Shown here: positions 11,851 through 22,818 of the stretch, piece after piece
Numbering within the stretch: the stretch's first letter is position 1
Layout of the letters: the number at the start of each line of letters is the position of its first letter
Assembly (NCBI GenBank): GCA_014529385.2
Contig: CM043960.1
Span: 37,894,781-37,958,780 of the forward strand
Direction of reading: 5' to 3'
From: Adiantum capillus-veneris
Lineage: Eukaryota > Streptophyta > Polypodiopsida > Polypodiales > Pteridaceae
Length of the DNA: 64,000 bases
The notes under the pieces: generated by a model
The model's database searches: none
What the model was told of the DNA's origin: nothing
What the model saw: only the letters and a program-made list of their open reading frames with translations
Made by a program: the position numbers and the translations under genes

Positions 11851-13159
11851 TGTGGTCCAAGTGATACCTAGTAGCTCATCTGAGAGTGATCCGATTGTCC
11901 CAATCAAGGTAATCACTAGAGCACAGGCTAAAAAAAGAAACATAACTCCTCTAATGATTCGGAGAACACAAAAGTTGCCTCTCAAAAGACCAAAAGAAGC
12001 AAAAGCAAAAGGTATGAGATGCGAAAATAAAAACAACGAGCTAAAATCGAGGAGAAAGCAAAACAGCTATCCCAGGAAAAGGTGAAAGAACCTGGAAGCG
12101 AAATCAAAGAAACAACCGTAAAATCTAGAGGATCAATTTTAATTGATAAAATTTTTTAGCATATTAATGTGGCCTTGGAAGCCTACTAAGCGGGACTTAA
12201 AGCAGGCCAAAACATGGAAAAAAATGGAAAAACTATCCTTCTCCAAACATGGAATCAACTAGGCTTGAAGCTTATCAAAATTTGGTAAGAATCACGCAAG
12301 AGTTGTTGGAAAAACAGAAACCCGAGCTCGAAAGTATGCAAAACCTGAGGAGCTTGTGGTAAGAGACACTAAAGAAAAATCCAAAGTGGTGGTAGAACCC
12401 CACCTTGAAACAAAAGAGCCAGAATTGCAGGACAGCGAAGATGCCTTAAACGGGATTCCATTCGTAGAGGAAGACTGGTCAGGACACTTATGGGAAAAAG
12501 TTCGAGAGATCAATGATGGGAGCCTAACTCTAAAGTCAGCTCCTATAGAGGAAGTTTGGTTAGACAACCTACCTCCTGATATGGACATGGATGTACAATC
12601 CCTATACAGGGATTGCAGATGTGAAGCTTCCGAAATTTCTAAACCAATGACCTTGAAGACATTACCATCTTACTTGGGAGATAACGAAGATGAATCCATA
12701 GTGTGTAAGACCACTCAAGTAAAAAGAGCTGAACAGACCCTGGAAGTAGACAATATTCATTCAATCATGTCTACACCCATCCAATGCACTCTTACTTTGG
12801 GAGAGCTGTTAGAAATCATCCATATTTATGGAATGATCTACAGAAAACCCTAACAAAGGTGGGGATAACGAGGCTCATTGAAAAAAATTTGGAAAATTTG
12901 AAACACGAAATGGACAACAAAGAGATTCCAATGAACAAAGTCGGAGAATAATACGAAGGGGAAGAAGGAAACACCACCCTTCCAGTGAAATATAATGACA
13001 TTGAAACCATAGCAATACTGGATAGTGGGATAGGCATAGCCATAGCCACAAAAACACTATGGGAATCCTGGGGACAACCAGCCCCATTAGACAAACTCGA
13101 ATGAAATTGCAATTGGCTCACAGACATATTGAAAGACCCTTAGGACTGCTAGAAAAAGT
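11851..13159 (+). pseudogene. GyA gag-pol linker and first half of protease
   Basis: The charged linker ORF at 12356-12853 ends with TPIQCTLTLGELLEI, a phrase typical just ahead of the protease in Tat/Athila-like elements. The protease begins at about 12985, with TIAILDSGIGIAIATKTLW (active site DSG) at about 13003-13065. The frame shifts near 13080, and the sequence then reads LAHRHIERPLGLLEKV up to the insertion at 13165. The second half resumes at 17706. Confidence 0.75.
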
Positions 13160-13164
13160 GATAG

Positions 13165-13845
13165 TGTTGGGAGAAGAGGGGGAGATCGACCGCTTAAAAC
13201 ATTCTACCTTGCTCACAGACATCGCCATCAACCTGTCCACCTCTTCTTCCAATTTCCAAGCACACACACACTCACCTAGACTATGACACACACACACACA
13301 CACATTAAACATAGAATTGACATAGACATGCTTGTAAGAGAGTGTAAGAGATGTGTAAGAGATGGAGACCACATTAGAGAGTACACAGCAAATAACCATA
13401 GCTTAAGAGAGTAGAGAAGAGAATCTGCAAGAGAAAGGCCTAAATCTAGCCCCAAACTCCACGGCACCTCTCTTGTGGAGTTGGTATTTAATATATTATT
13501 TTGAGTTTAAGGTGCCAAAAATTGAGGCCCCTCTTTTTACAACCACTTTACTTTTGCAAATGAGTAAAGCTCATTAGTTCTTGCATGACCCATAAGGGGA
13601 TTTCCCACTACAACTATTTACAGAGCCATAGTGGCTTATTGAAATGATGTTCTAAGATATTGTGCAAATATAAAATGGCCAAGAGTAATTGCCGTCGCCT
13701 CTTCATCAACTCCCCGCATTCCACTCTACAAAATCATCATCAACTCAATTAGTAAAATTAAATAGACAGTACATAATTAACCATTACGCCAACTATCCCA
13801 ATTGCAGCTAACCACTACAACAGGAGGGTGCCCAGTCTCGTAACA
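13165..13845 (-). repeat. 3' LTR of the nested chromovirus derivative
   Basis: The 681-bp LTR, read on the minus strand, starts TGTTACGAG and ends CCCAACA. It pairs with 17011-17700. An AC-rich tract near 13262-13305 is shorter than in the partner LTR. Confidence 0.93.
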
Positions 13846-13917
13846 TCCCTCCCACCAGGGATAGCGACTGTCCTCAGTTGCTCAATAGAGAAATCAATTG
13901 GACCGTGAGTGATAGAA

Positions 13918-14195
13918 AGTGTGGAGAAGGTCGGGAAAGTTGCGAAAAAACTTTTCAGGCATCCATTTGGCATCCTCTCTAGGGTGGCCTTTGAAAGTCA
14001 AAAGGTAACGGTTATAAACCATTCCAGTGCGTGTAGTGGTGGTCTCATGATCAACTATTTTATCAGGGATGAGTTGCTCTTCTTGGTCTACAAGTGAAGG
14101 TGGGTCTTCATAAATGTGGTGTGTAGGTAGGGGTCCTCTGAATGGGTGTAAAAGACTAATGTGAAAGGCTTTGTGAATGTGCCAATGTTGAGGTG
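13918..14195 (-). pseudogene. Integrase tail with chromodomain (nested element)
   Basis: Minus-strand reading gives HIHKAFHISLLHPFRGPLP, the usual beta-strand end of Ty3 integrase. A chromodomain-like stretch follows, with DKIVDHETTTTR, YNRYLLTFKGHPREDAKWM and EKFFRNFPDLL. This matches the C-terminal chromodomain of chromoviruses, thought to guide integration to chromatin. It is the only coding remnant in the element and sits where the pol 3' end should be, just inside the 3' LTR. Confidence 0.8.
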
Positions 14196-14199
14196 ATTA

Positions 14200-16997
14200 A
14201 CTATTAAAATACATTACAAGGTTAGGTTTCTTGTTAAAATAAAGACCATGACCCAAAATATAGTGAGTATCCAAGCATGAGCTAAGGACATGGAGAATGC
14301 ACAAGATCTTAAGAGTCCTCATTCCTAGCATATCCTACATTACAACCATAGAAGGTGGCACAGAAGGTGGCCACGAGTGTGATTATCTGAAAAGAAAACT
14401 TTACCAAGAATTTAGTACCTACTAGGGCCAATAAGCCCAAAGCTATAAGATATGCAATACCATAGCAACTTGTTAAACTTCACTTTTGCATCAAATAAGT
14501 AAATGCTATTATGAAGAAATTGGTGTACTTTGTTATATAGACATGGTTCTATGTAGAAATGGAGTTAGCATACTAGTAGTAAATAAAGTAATGATGTCAT
14601 TTTAGCAACTTAATGAGTTGGCATTCAGCTTCTTGAAAAGAATGTAAACCATAGTAAATCTGGTGTTTTGAAGCTCACAATTCTTAAGAGAATTTTGTAC
14701 TTACAAGTGATTGTATTTGTGATCTATCAACATTAGAACTAATAATGGCCTTTGTGCCATGATTAGTAGCATGAAGAGTGAAAAACATATAACATGGAAT
14801 CATCAATGCTTAACTACAAATGTCACCAAAAAAAAAAGAATATTACCCAAGGTTAATATAAACTTTTAAGATACGTATTTTGACTGTTGGTGGTTAGCCA
14901 ATGCAAATGGCTTCAAATACAGACATGTGGTCAGTGGATTCTTCCACTGTCTTCTGGGTGCCATCTCTGCAACTTATAAATAGAGAAAACTCCATAGAGA
15001 GTTAATAACACAAAGTTCATCTGATAAAACTTGTTTAAACACATGTTTTCAAGAAAAAATCAAGAAAATGTAATAAATTTAGATTAATTTACCTGGGTGT
15101 CAAATCTAGTAGGTTGTCTTGCAAGCCTTTTTAGTGGTTTCAGTCCGCTTGAGAGCTTTTGAACATGGTCCAGGGGGTAAGCATCAGAAAGCAAGCTACT
15201 ACTTCCAAGTTCTTTTGGAATGATAATTTTGATGTCGCAAATGATGTGTAAGTTAGCTTTCCGATTTGGTTGTTCACTGAAATTTGGAATTTTGAAGCTG
15301 GGTATGAGCTCTTGTGAGTCGAGATGCATGGACTTAGGAGGCTAGCGTCAAAGGCCTTGATGGGTGACCAATTGGTGGCTTTATGCAATAAGGGTGTGAA
15401 AGTTTTCGGAGCTATAGAGATTTCCTACGAGGCTTTTGGTAGATCTAGTTTCAAAAAAAAAAAAAATCCAAGAAGTCATTTGAGTTCTCTTCCTCAAATG
15501 GTAGTCGAGTGGCTAGTGTTAGAATGGCCTAGGTAGCATGGGCAGTTGACAAGTCATCTTTAAGGTTTGCGGGGGGGGGGGGGGGGGGGGGCCAAGGCAT
15601 TCATAATTGAGGGTAGATGATAAGCTTATGGTGAAGCGACCAGGGTTAGTGAGAATGGATGGCCAATATAATAACTAATATTTATCAATTTTATTTTTTT
15701 GGAATTTGTACACTATCTTTCTCTATGTTGGGACGAATTTCTCCTTTACTCTATGCCCTCAATTGGCATTTGTTCGAAATTGAAAAGGGCATGATATTAA
15801 GCTGAGACACATTTTTCACGAATATAGATGGTCAACCAAGTATGCGAGGGGGTGGGGGAGAAAGGTGACTCGAGACCAAGGGGCAGCCAGAGCCTTATTT
15901 TGTTATCGCATTTGGTAACCGGCCAACAAGTTGAATGCGAGGGGTGATTTCACCCTTAAGGACTGTGAGTCCTTGAGCTCAGTGGGAGGCCAAAAGGGGT
16001 GGCGAGTGGCGGCCGGCCAGTGCTTTAATAAGCACCACTTAAGTTGCATGGGAATCCATGGAGGAAAATAAAGCAGCGACCAAAGCCGGACGCAGACAGT
16101 GCACGAGAGTGAGAGATGAGGAGGGCGGTCTGCAGTGGTAGTTTCAGCTTGCGTGCACGACCAGGGAATTACCCAGCGGTCCAAGGAGACCTACTTGGCG
16201 GTGGTTAGGAGCATTTTGGTGCTGGTCGGCCATGAGCCTTTCTTGTGTGCAAGGGATTGTTCCTGCGGTAGGTAGCGAAAAAGCCAGAAAAAAAAACAAA
16301 TCTCGCCAAGCCATGATCCCCAAGTCCTTGTGATGGATGATGAATTTTTCTTTTCTTCTTGAAAGTTGCTGAGGTAAATCGTTGGAGCTACTCTCTTATT
16401 AGAATCGGAATCGCCGATTGGATGAACTTTTTGGAATCTCAAAACTTCTTCTTGATCGGCCTCTTATCTTCCCTGATCCAAATTTGCCTCTTCTAATCTC
16501 TTTCAATGGAATCCAATGCTGAATTGGAATTTCCAATTACTCGAAGTTCTTCAAAATCTCCTTCTTTTCGATTCCTTGCCCGTATCTTCATAGATCCACC
16601 AAATTTAGCAATTATCTTGAACTAAATGATGTACATACCCGAGTTTCAATTGTTGATGGACAAAATTATTGAATAATATTGTCGATTAATTCTCTGTTTA
16701 AGCTTTACCTTGCCGATAGGGAGATCCAATGTCGAATTCATAATTACCGTTTGCTTCAATATCTTGAAAAGCTCTAGTTTCTTTTATTGTCACCCTTTTG
16801 CCTTCACAATCCACAAGTTTAGCCGTTAATTTAAATTTAGAGTTTGACATACCAAATTTTGATGATCGACAAGTGTGATTAATTGACGATTTGCCAATTA
16901 ATTGTTGATTAAGCCTTGATTTGCAATCCCGATGCTGCAAGCTTGAAAATCCCTCTTTAAAATTCGACAATCAGGTTGTCGATTGCCACGAACCTTC
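14200..16997 (-). other. Non-coding interior of the nested element
   Basis: About 2.8 kb without recognisable gag or pol. It contains a run of 21 G residues (15571-15591), an A-rich run near 15456-15468, and two unremarkable short ORFs (16442-16191 and 16184-15903) with no motifs. The content looks like captured or degenerated filler, as in large retrotransposon derivatives. Confidence 0.6.
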
Positions 16998-17010
16998 GCT
17001 TTGATACCAA

Positions 17011-17130
17011 TGTTGGGAGAAGAGGGGGAGATCGACCGCCTAAAGCATTCTACCTTGCTCACAAACATCGCCATCAACCTGTCCACCTCTTCTTCCAATT
17101 TCCAAGCACACACACACTCACCTAGACTAT

Positions 17131-17173
<43 letters not shown>

Positions 17174-17700
17174 AACATAGAATTGACATAGACATGCTTG
17201 TAAGAGAGTGTAAGAGATGGAGACTAGATTAGAGAGTCCACAGAAAATAACCATAGCTTAAGAGAGTAGAGAAGAGAATCTGCAACAGAAAAGCCTAAAT
17301 CTAGCCCCAAACTCCACGGCACCTCTCCTGTGGAGTTGGTATTTTATTTATTATTTTGAGTTTAAGGTGCCAAAAATTGAGGCCCCTCTTTTTACAACCA
17401 CTTTACTTTTGCAAATGAGTGAAGCTCATTAGTTCTTGCATGACCCATAAGGGGAGTTCCCACTACAACTATTTACAGAGCCATAGTGGCTTATTGAAAT
17501 GATGTTCTAAGATACTGTGCAAATATAAAATGGCCAAGAGTAATTGCCGTCGCCTCTTCATCAACTCCCCGCATTCCACTCTACAAAATCATCATCAACT
17601 CAATTAGTAAAATTAAATAGACAGCACATAATTAACCATTACGCCAGCTATCCCAATTGCAGCTAACCACTACAACAGGAGGGTGCCCAGACTCGTAACA
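17011..17700 (-). repeat. 5' LTR of the nested chromovirus derivative
   Basis: This 690-bp partner of 13165-13845 has the longer AC tract (about 17131-17168). On the minus strand it is directly followed by the tRNA-iMet primer site at 17010-16998. Confidence 0.93.
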
Positions 17701-17705
17701 GATAG

Positions 17706-18295
17706 TTAATTCCTGCGGGATTGAATATCAAGACACTTTTGCCATAGTAGACTTTGGGAAGAAACTCAATTACGAAATCATATTGGGAAGACCTTTTATG
17801 CGACAGGTACATCTTATTCAAGATTGAGGAAACAATTATCTGTACTTGAAGCAAGTGGGATCTATAACAAGAGTTAATTTAAAAGATCACACTCATAGAG
17901 ATGTCATGAAAACACCCATACAAGAGTTTGATTCAGTATCTTTGGCTAAAACAACTTAAAAAGAGAAGAATGTAGGTTTAGAAAGGGATTGCTCAAATGA
18001 AGCCTATGTACCTGAACCCTTTTCAGAGCATTTGTTTGAGCCATTTGAGTGGACTCAAATCTTAGCGACAATGGATGTATGTGTGAATACATCTATGCCT
18101 ACTCAATTTTGCAATGAGGATGGCTACGACATAATTCCCATCCAAATGATTTCAACCCTCCACATTGACGATGAAAATGAGGAACCCAAGGACTTGATGA
18201 AATCTCAACAAGTCTTTTCAGACCTCTACTACGATGCAATAGAAGAGTTAAAAGAACACTCAGCTACCTCAGAGGATTTAGGGTCAGAAAAATAA
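17706..18295 (+). pseudogene. GyA protease second half and pre-RT linker
   Basis: Beyond the nested insertion the protease resumes with GIEYQDTFAIVDF and NYEIILGRPFMRQ, the conserved ILGRPF strand that closes a retropepsin. An acidic linker ORF follows (18032-18295, EPFEWTQILATMDV and DENEEPKDLMKSQQ). Stops at about 17827 and 17958 break the frame. The GATAG duplication and the frame on both sides show that this was one protease before the insertion. Confidence 0.75.
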
Positions 18296-19593
18296 CATGT
18301 GAGAGCTAAGCTACTCCTAAAAGGAGGAGAGGAAAAGTTTTTTGACTTTCCTAACCAGAAATCAAGAAGACAAAAATGGTATAGACAAAAAGAGACACCA
18401 GAAACGTGAAAACAAGACCTGTCCCATCAGTCTCCAGTAGAACACAGTTCTTGATGCAGATAGATGCATATGATTGTATCAAGGACAAGACCACTGGCAA
18501 ATATCCTTCAAAAAAAAATCCAAAAATGTCAAAAACATTGAGAAAAACAAGGAAGGATACTCAGTCAAAGCCAAACAAACACGACAAGGAGCCAACCATG
18601 ACATGAGTTGAGCGGAAAAAGAAATATCAAGAGTTGAAAAAAGCTCTAAAGAAGATATATACAACCAAAATGGAAACCACAGAAGAGGATGGTAGAGATG
18701 TAATGAGTGTTCCATCCCATTACAAAAAGTATACTCTCCAAGATCAAAAAATCATTATAGAACAACCTGTTAGAGAACTACGAAAATAGGGCGAGTCCTA
18801 CGAAGGGCCTGAAAACACGAAAAGATAGATTTGGCTAAACTAGGAGAAGACCCTAAGCCTGCCTACATTGCAAATGACCTAATAGAAGAAGAAGAAGAGC
18901 TTTTACTAAGCCTACGAAAAGAATACTGAGATATCTTCACTTGGTCTTACAAGGATCTCAAGGGTGTTGATCCAGAAATCTGCTAACATACCATACCCAT
19001 GAGAGATGATGCAAAACCAAGTAGACAAAGGCCATACACAACAGTAAAACATTGCCAGGAAGATCAAAGAAGAGATTGAGAAACTAAAGGAAGCCAAATT
19101 CATTTATTAAATTGAACACACAGATTGAGTGTCTCCAATTGTGGTCGTACCCAAGAAGAATAGAAAATTACGAGTGTGTGTCAACGTCAAGAAAGTGAAT
19201 GCAGCTACCATTAGAGACAACTTTCCTCTTCCAATCACTGAGCATGTGTTAGAACAATTTGCGAAAAGAAGCTTACAGCTTCTTAGATTGCTTTTTGGGA
19301 TACAATCAACTTTTCATTGACCCAAAAGATCAACGTAAAACTACTTTTGTAATGGAATAGGGTATTTTTGCCTATCGGGTGTTATGCCCTTTGGGTTAAC
19401 TAATGCTCTCGCCACATTTCAAAGATTGATGAGTCATGCTTTTAAAGAATATCTTAGGAAATTCTTCGAAGTATATATGGATGATCTATGCGTACATTCA
19501 TCAATCTGAGCTGATCATTTTGAACACCTCAAAAAAGTATTCGAAAAATGTAGACTTTATAGGATTTGGTTAAATCCTGAAAAGTGCATATTC
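18296..19593 (+). pseudogene. GyA reverse transcriptase (multiply broken)
   Basis: RT motifs occur in sequence but in several frames: VSPIVVVPKKNRKLRVCVN at 19129, KEAYSFLDCFLGYNQL near 19270, [18 protein letters not shown] near 19380 and [11 protein letters not shown] near 19470, which carries the catalytic MDD. RT copies element RNA to cDNA. The N-terminal part (18296-19120) is lysine-rich and poorly conserved, with many stops. Confidence 0.8.
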
Positions 19594-21399
19594 ATGGGTA
19601 GACAAGGAAAAATTCTTGGACATATAGTGTCTAAAAATGGCATAGCTACGGATATGGATAAAATTCATGTTATTGCTGATTTGCCTAGACCAACAACAAT
19701 CAAGGGAATTCAAGCCTTCATGGGACATTTTGGATATTACAGACGGTTCAGTTACATGTACGCTATAATTGCAAAACCCATGTACAGCTTGATTACACAC
19801 TTTGAATGGACTGATGAGTGTGAAGAATCCTTCATGAAGCTTAAGCAAGCTCTCACCTCAGCTCCAATATTGAAAGCACCAGATTGGAATAAGATATTTC
19901 ACATACACGTAGATGATTCCAATTTTGCCATAGGTTGTATACTAGCTCAAGCAGGAGACGGGAAAATTGATTTTCCTATTTCTTATGCTAGCCGACAGTT
20001 GAACATGGCGGAAAAGAATTACACCACCACCGAAAGGGAAGGATTAGGAATGATCTATGCCGTAAAAAAGTATAGACATTACCTATTAGTGAACAAATTT
20101 GTGTTCTTTGTGGACCACCAAGCTTTATTGTACCTGGTCAACAAGCCATGCACCACAGGAAGAATTGTGAGATGGTTCATCATTCTTCTGGATTTTGATT
20201 TCATTGTGGTCGTAAAAAAGGGCACTACTCATCAAAGAGCATATCATTTGTCAAGGATTGTTTCAAGCGAATCACCTAAAGGGGTAGATGATGATCTACC
20301 AGATGCCTATTTGTTCTCCGTAGAAACGATGCCTCGATGGTTGAAAAATATGGTGTCATTGATGACCATAGCTCAAGTGGATTCGCAAATACCACTTCCT
20401 ATTACAATCGGATTAATTGAGCAATCGGCCATGTATCAATTACTAGCTGGTAGGCTATACGAAAGAAACAGAGATGGAATATTTCTTTTATGCATTAATC
20501 CTGAAGAGAAAAACCAATACCTAAGTCAAGCACATGTTACCATAGTGGGACTTCACTTTGCAGAAGACCAAACTATGCAAAGGATCTTGAGACTTGGAGT
20601 ATTTTGGCCAACTATGAGGAGTGATGTTCGCTCTTATGTAAAGGATTGTCCTCAATGTCAAAAACAAACACCCGTACCTCACATAACATTGTTTCAAATG
20701 TCACATGTTCCTAAGTGGAGTAACTATCTAGTTACTTACTTATTGAGTGGAACATTTCCTAAGGATATGAGTAAACGTCGTCAAAGAGCAATTGAAACTG
20801 AAGCAAGAGACTATGCTCTTATTGGAAATCAAATGTATCAGAGAGCTAAGGATCAACATCTGCGTCTTTGTGCAAATGAAGACGGATATATTCCGATTAT
20901 AGAACAAGCACATGCCGGATTAGCTGGAGGTCACTTTTCTAGTGAGACCACCGCAAGAGCAATCTTAATGGTAGGCATATGGTGGCCAACACTTTTTGCA
21001 GATGCCAAAGAATATGTTCGAAGATGTGATGCTTGTCAACGAGCAAAAATACCAACACGAATAGATAGCATGCCCTTAAGACCAATGATGGGAACTAAAG
21101 CTTTTGCAAAATGGGGTATAGATTTTGTTGGGCCAATACAGCCACCTGCTTATAGAACCCAAGCTCAATATATTATTGTAGCTACGGATTATTTGACTAA
21201 GTGGGCTGAGACTAAAGCAACTCAAAAGAATGATACCAGAACCACTACCGCATTCTTATATGAGTATGTGTTCACAAGATATGGACTGCCAATAGAAATT
21301 GTCAGTGATAGGGAAACTCATTTTCTCAATGACGTAATCGAGTATTTACTTGATGAATTTATGGTCATCCATAACAAATCAGCTCCCTATCACCCATAA
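19594..21399 (+). pseudogene. GyA RNase H, duplicated zinc region and integrase
   Basis: This 601-codon open stretch starts inside the RT connection domain (GHIVSKNGIATDMDKI). RNase H lies at residues 105-215 (IHVDDSNFAIGCILAQ, YTTTEREGLGMIYAVKKYRH, VDHQALLYLVN). A first zinc-binding region follows at about 300-365 (AHVTIVGLHF, then CPQCQ). A second lies at about 440-490 (AHAGLAGGHF, then CDACQ), and then the integrase core (WGIDFVGPIQ, IVSDRETHF). GyB lacks the first zinc region, so it looks like an internal duplication. The frame ends at a stop before the catalytic Glu. IVSDRETHF has Arg where Asn is usual. Confidence 0.88.
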
Positions 21400-21848
21400 G
21401 CAAACCCATAAGCAAACGAACAAGGTGAGCATACAAATAAGATTCTTAGCTCAGTGTTAACTAAAGTGGTTAGTTCAGGAAGGACAAACTGGAAAATGAA
21501 TCTCCATGCTGCTCTATGGGCTTATCGAGTTTCATTCCTTTAAATGCTACACCCTTTAACCTTGTTTATGGTCTTGATGTCATACTGCCAATAGAATTTC
21601 TATTGCCAACACTAAGGGTAGCAAAGAATCTTGAGTGGACTGGACATGAATTGTCAGAAAGACTTGAAGATTTCGAGAAGCTAGATGAGCAAAGGCTAAC
21701 AGTTGTAGCTCACATCTACACACAAAAGCGAAAACAAAAAAAGTTTTTTGATTCCCATCTAATTACAAAAATCTTCAAAAAAGGGGACTTAGTTCTAGTC
21801 TATTCCCTTAAGCAACACATTCCCAAGTTTAAGAAAAAGAAAAATTGA
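21400..21848 (+). pseudogene. GyA integrase C-terminal part
   Basis: After two stops the sequence carries NEQGEHTNKILSSVLTK (region of the catalytic Glu). At 21516-21848 come NATPFNLVYGLDVILPIEF, LDEQRLTVVAHIYTQKRKQK and FKKGDLVLVYSL, all usual in the helical and SH3-like tail of Ty3 integrase. A tail resembling LDGEQMANWISGCHLKKY follows near 21902. Confidence 0.8.
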
Positions 21849-22059
21849 CCGTTTATCATTGAAGATGTATCTCCAAGTGGAGCAGTTAAGTTGTCCACCT
21901 TAGATGGTGAACAAATGGCTAATTGGATTAGTGGATGTCATTTAAAGAAGTACAATTTGCCACTAACAATGAATTGCTAGAAAGAATGCATGCAGCCAAG
22001 CAAAGGAAGATAAAACGACAGCAGAATATTGATGAAGCCCAAGAAGAAGCTAGGCTTCG

Positions 22060-22818
22060 GTGCTCAAAAGGAAATCTGCTCTCAAGAATCAACAAATACC
22101 GATTCCCATTAACACAATGGAAATAGAAGACCGACAATGGGAGTTGCAGAAAGATGCAGCGTCAACAGATGATGAATGGCTAGATGGAATGGACCTTGGC
22201 ATCAAAGCACAGCTCAACAATCATAGCACAAATGCTCTGGTTGATACAAGAGCTAGAGTAAATGCAGTGAGTTATTCCACGTACAAGAAAGCAACAACTC
22301 AGTCATTGATAGCAGGAATAGCGACTATCAAAGGATGCAACAAGAACCCAACACCAACATTGGGAGTAGTCAACTTGAACGTAATAGTACATGGATGTTC
22401 ATATCCTCATCAGTTTGTATGCTTACCAGATGAACACATGAATGAGACGATGATCCTTGGAATTCCTTGGATGCGGACATACAAAGTAGTACCAGATTTG
22501 GATACAAATCAGCTCAAGCTATCACCTAAAGGTGGGCAACTCATTGTTCCAATTGCACCAAGCAAGGAGGAATGGAAAAACAATTATCAACAAAGCAAAC
22601 TACGAAGTAATCAATTTTCTCCATCCTCTCGACAAGCAAATGGTACAAGTAGCATGCAAGGAGTCAGGAAAATTTGGGTACAAAAAGCACAGCTTAAGGA
22701 CAAATCAATTCAAATGTGGGTGCCCAAAACATCATCGACAAAACCAAAGACGGTTCTGAGAGTCAAAACACAAAGACGCACTTCTCTGAGAAGCGAACCT
22801 AACACGAAATGGATTTGA
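22060..22818 (+). pseudogene. Second retropepsin-like domain, after integrase (GyA)
   Basis: The 252-codon ORF holds STNALVDTRARVNAVSYSTY at residues 52-72, similar to an ALxDTGAxxNxxS retropepsin active-site strand with Gly replaced by Arg. About 75 residues on, ETMILGIPWMRTYKVVPDLD has the ILGxPWM strand and the D-x-D region. The tail holds KIWVQKAQL and MWVPKTS. The element also has a normal protease before RT, so this would be a second one. GyB shows the same order. Possible roles are a capsid-like or envelope-position accessory protein or a duplicated protease. The Gly-to-Arg change suggests loss of catalysis in this copy. Confidence 0.55.

Larger units (their letters stand above)
13165..17700 (-). 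mobile_element. Nested chromovirus derivative in GyA protease
   Basis: LTRs at 13165-13845 and 17011-17700 flank a 3.17 kb interior, and the host duplication GATAG lies at 13160-13164 and 17701-17705. Orientation is minus: the complement of 16998-17010 reads TTGGTATCAAAGC (tRNA-iMet primer site) and the complement of 13846-13860 is purine-rich (CCTGGTGGGAGGGA). Only the integrase tail with chromodomain survives near the 3' end. The rest lacks gag, RT and RNase H. It therefore depended on another element's proteins. The LTRs are nearly identical outside the AC repeats, so this insertion is younger than GyA. Confidence 0.93.
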
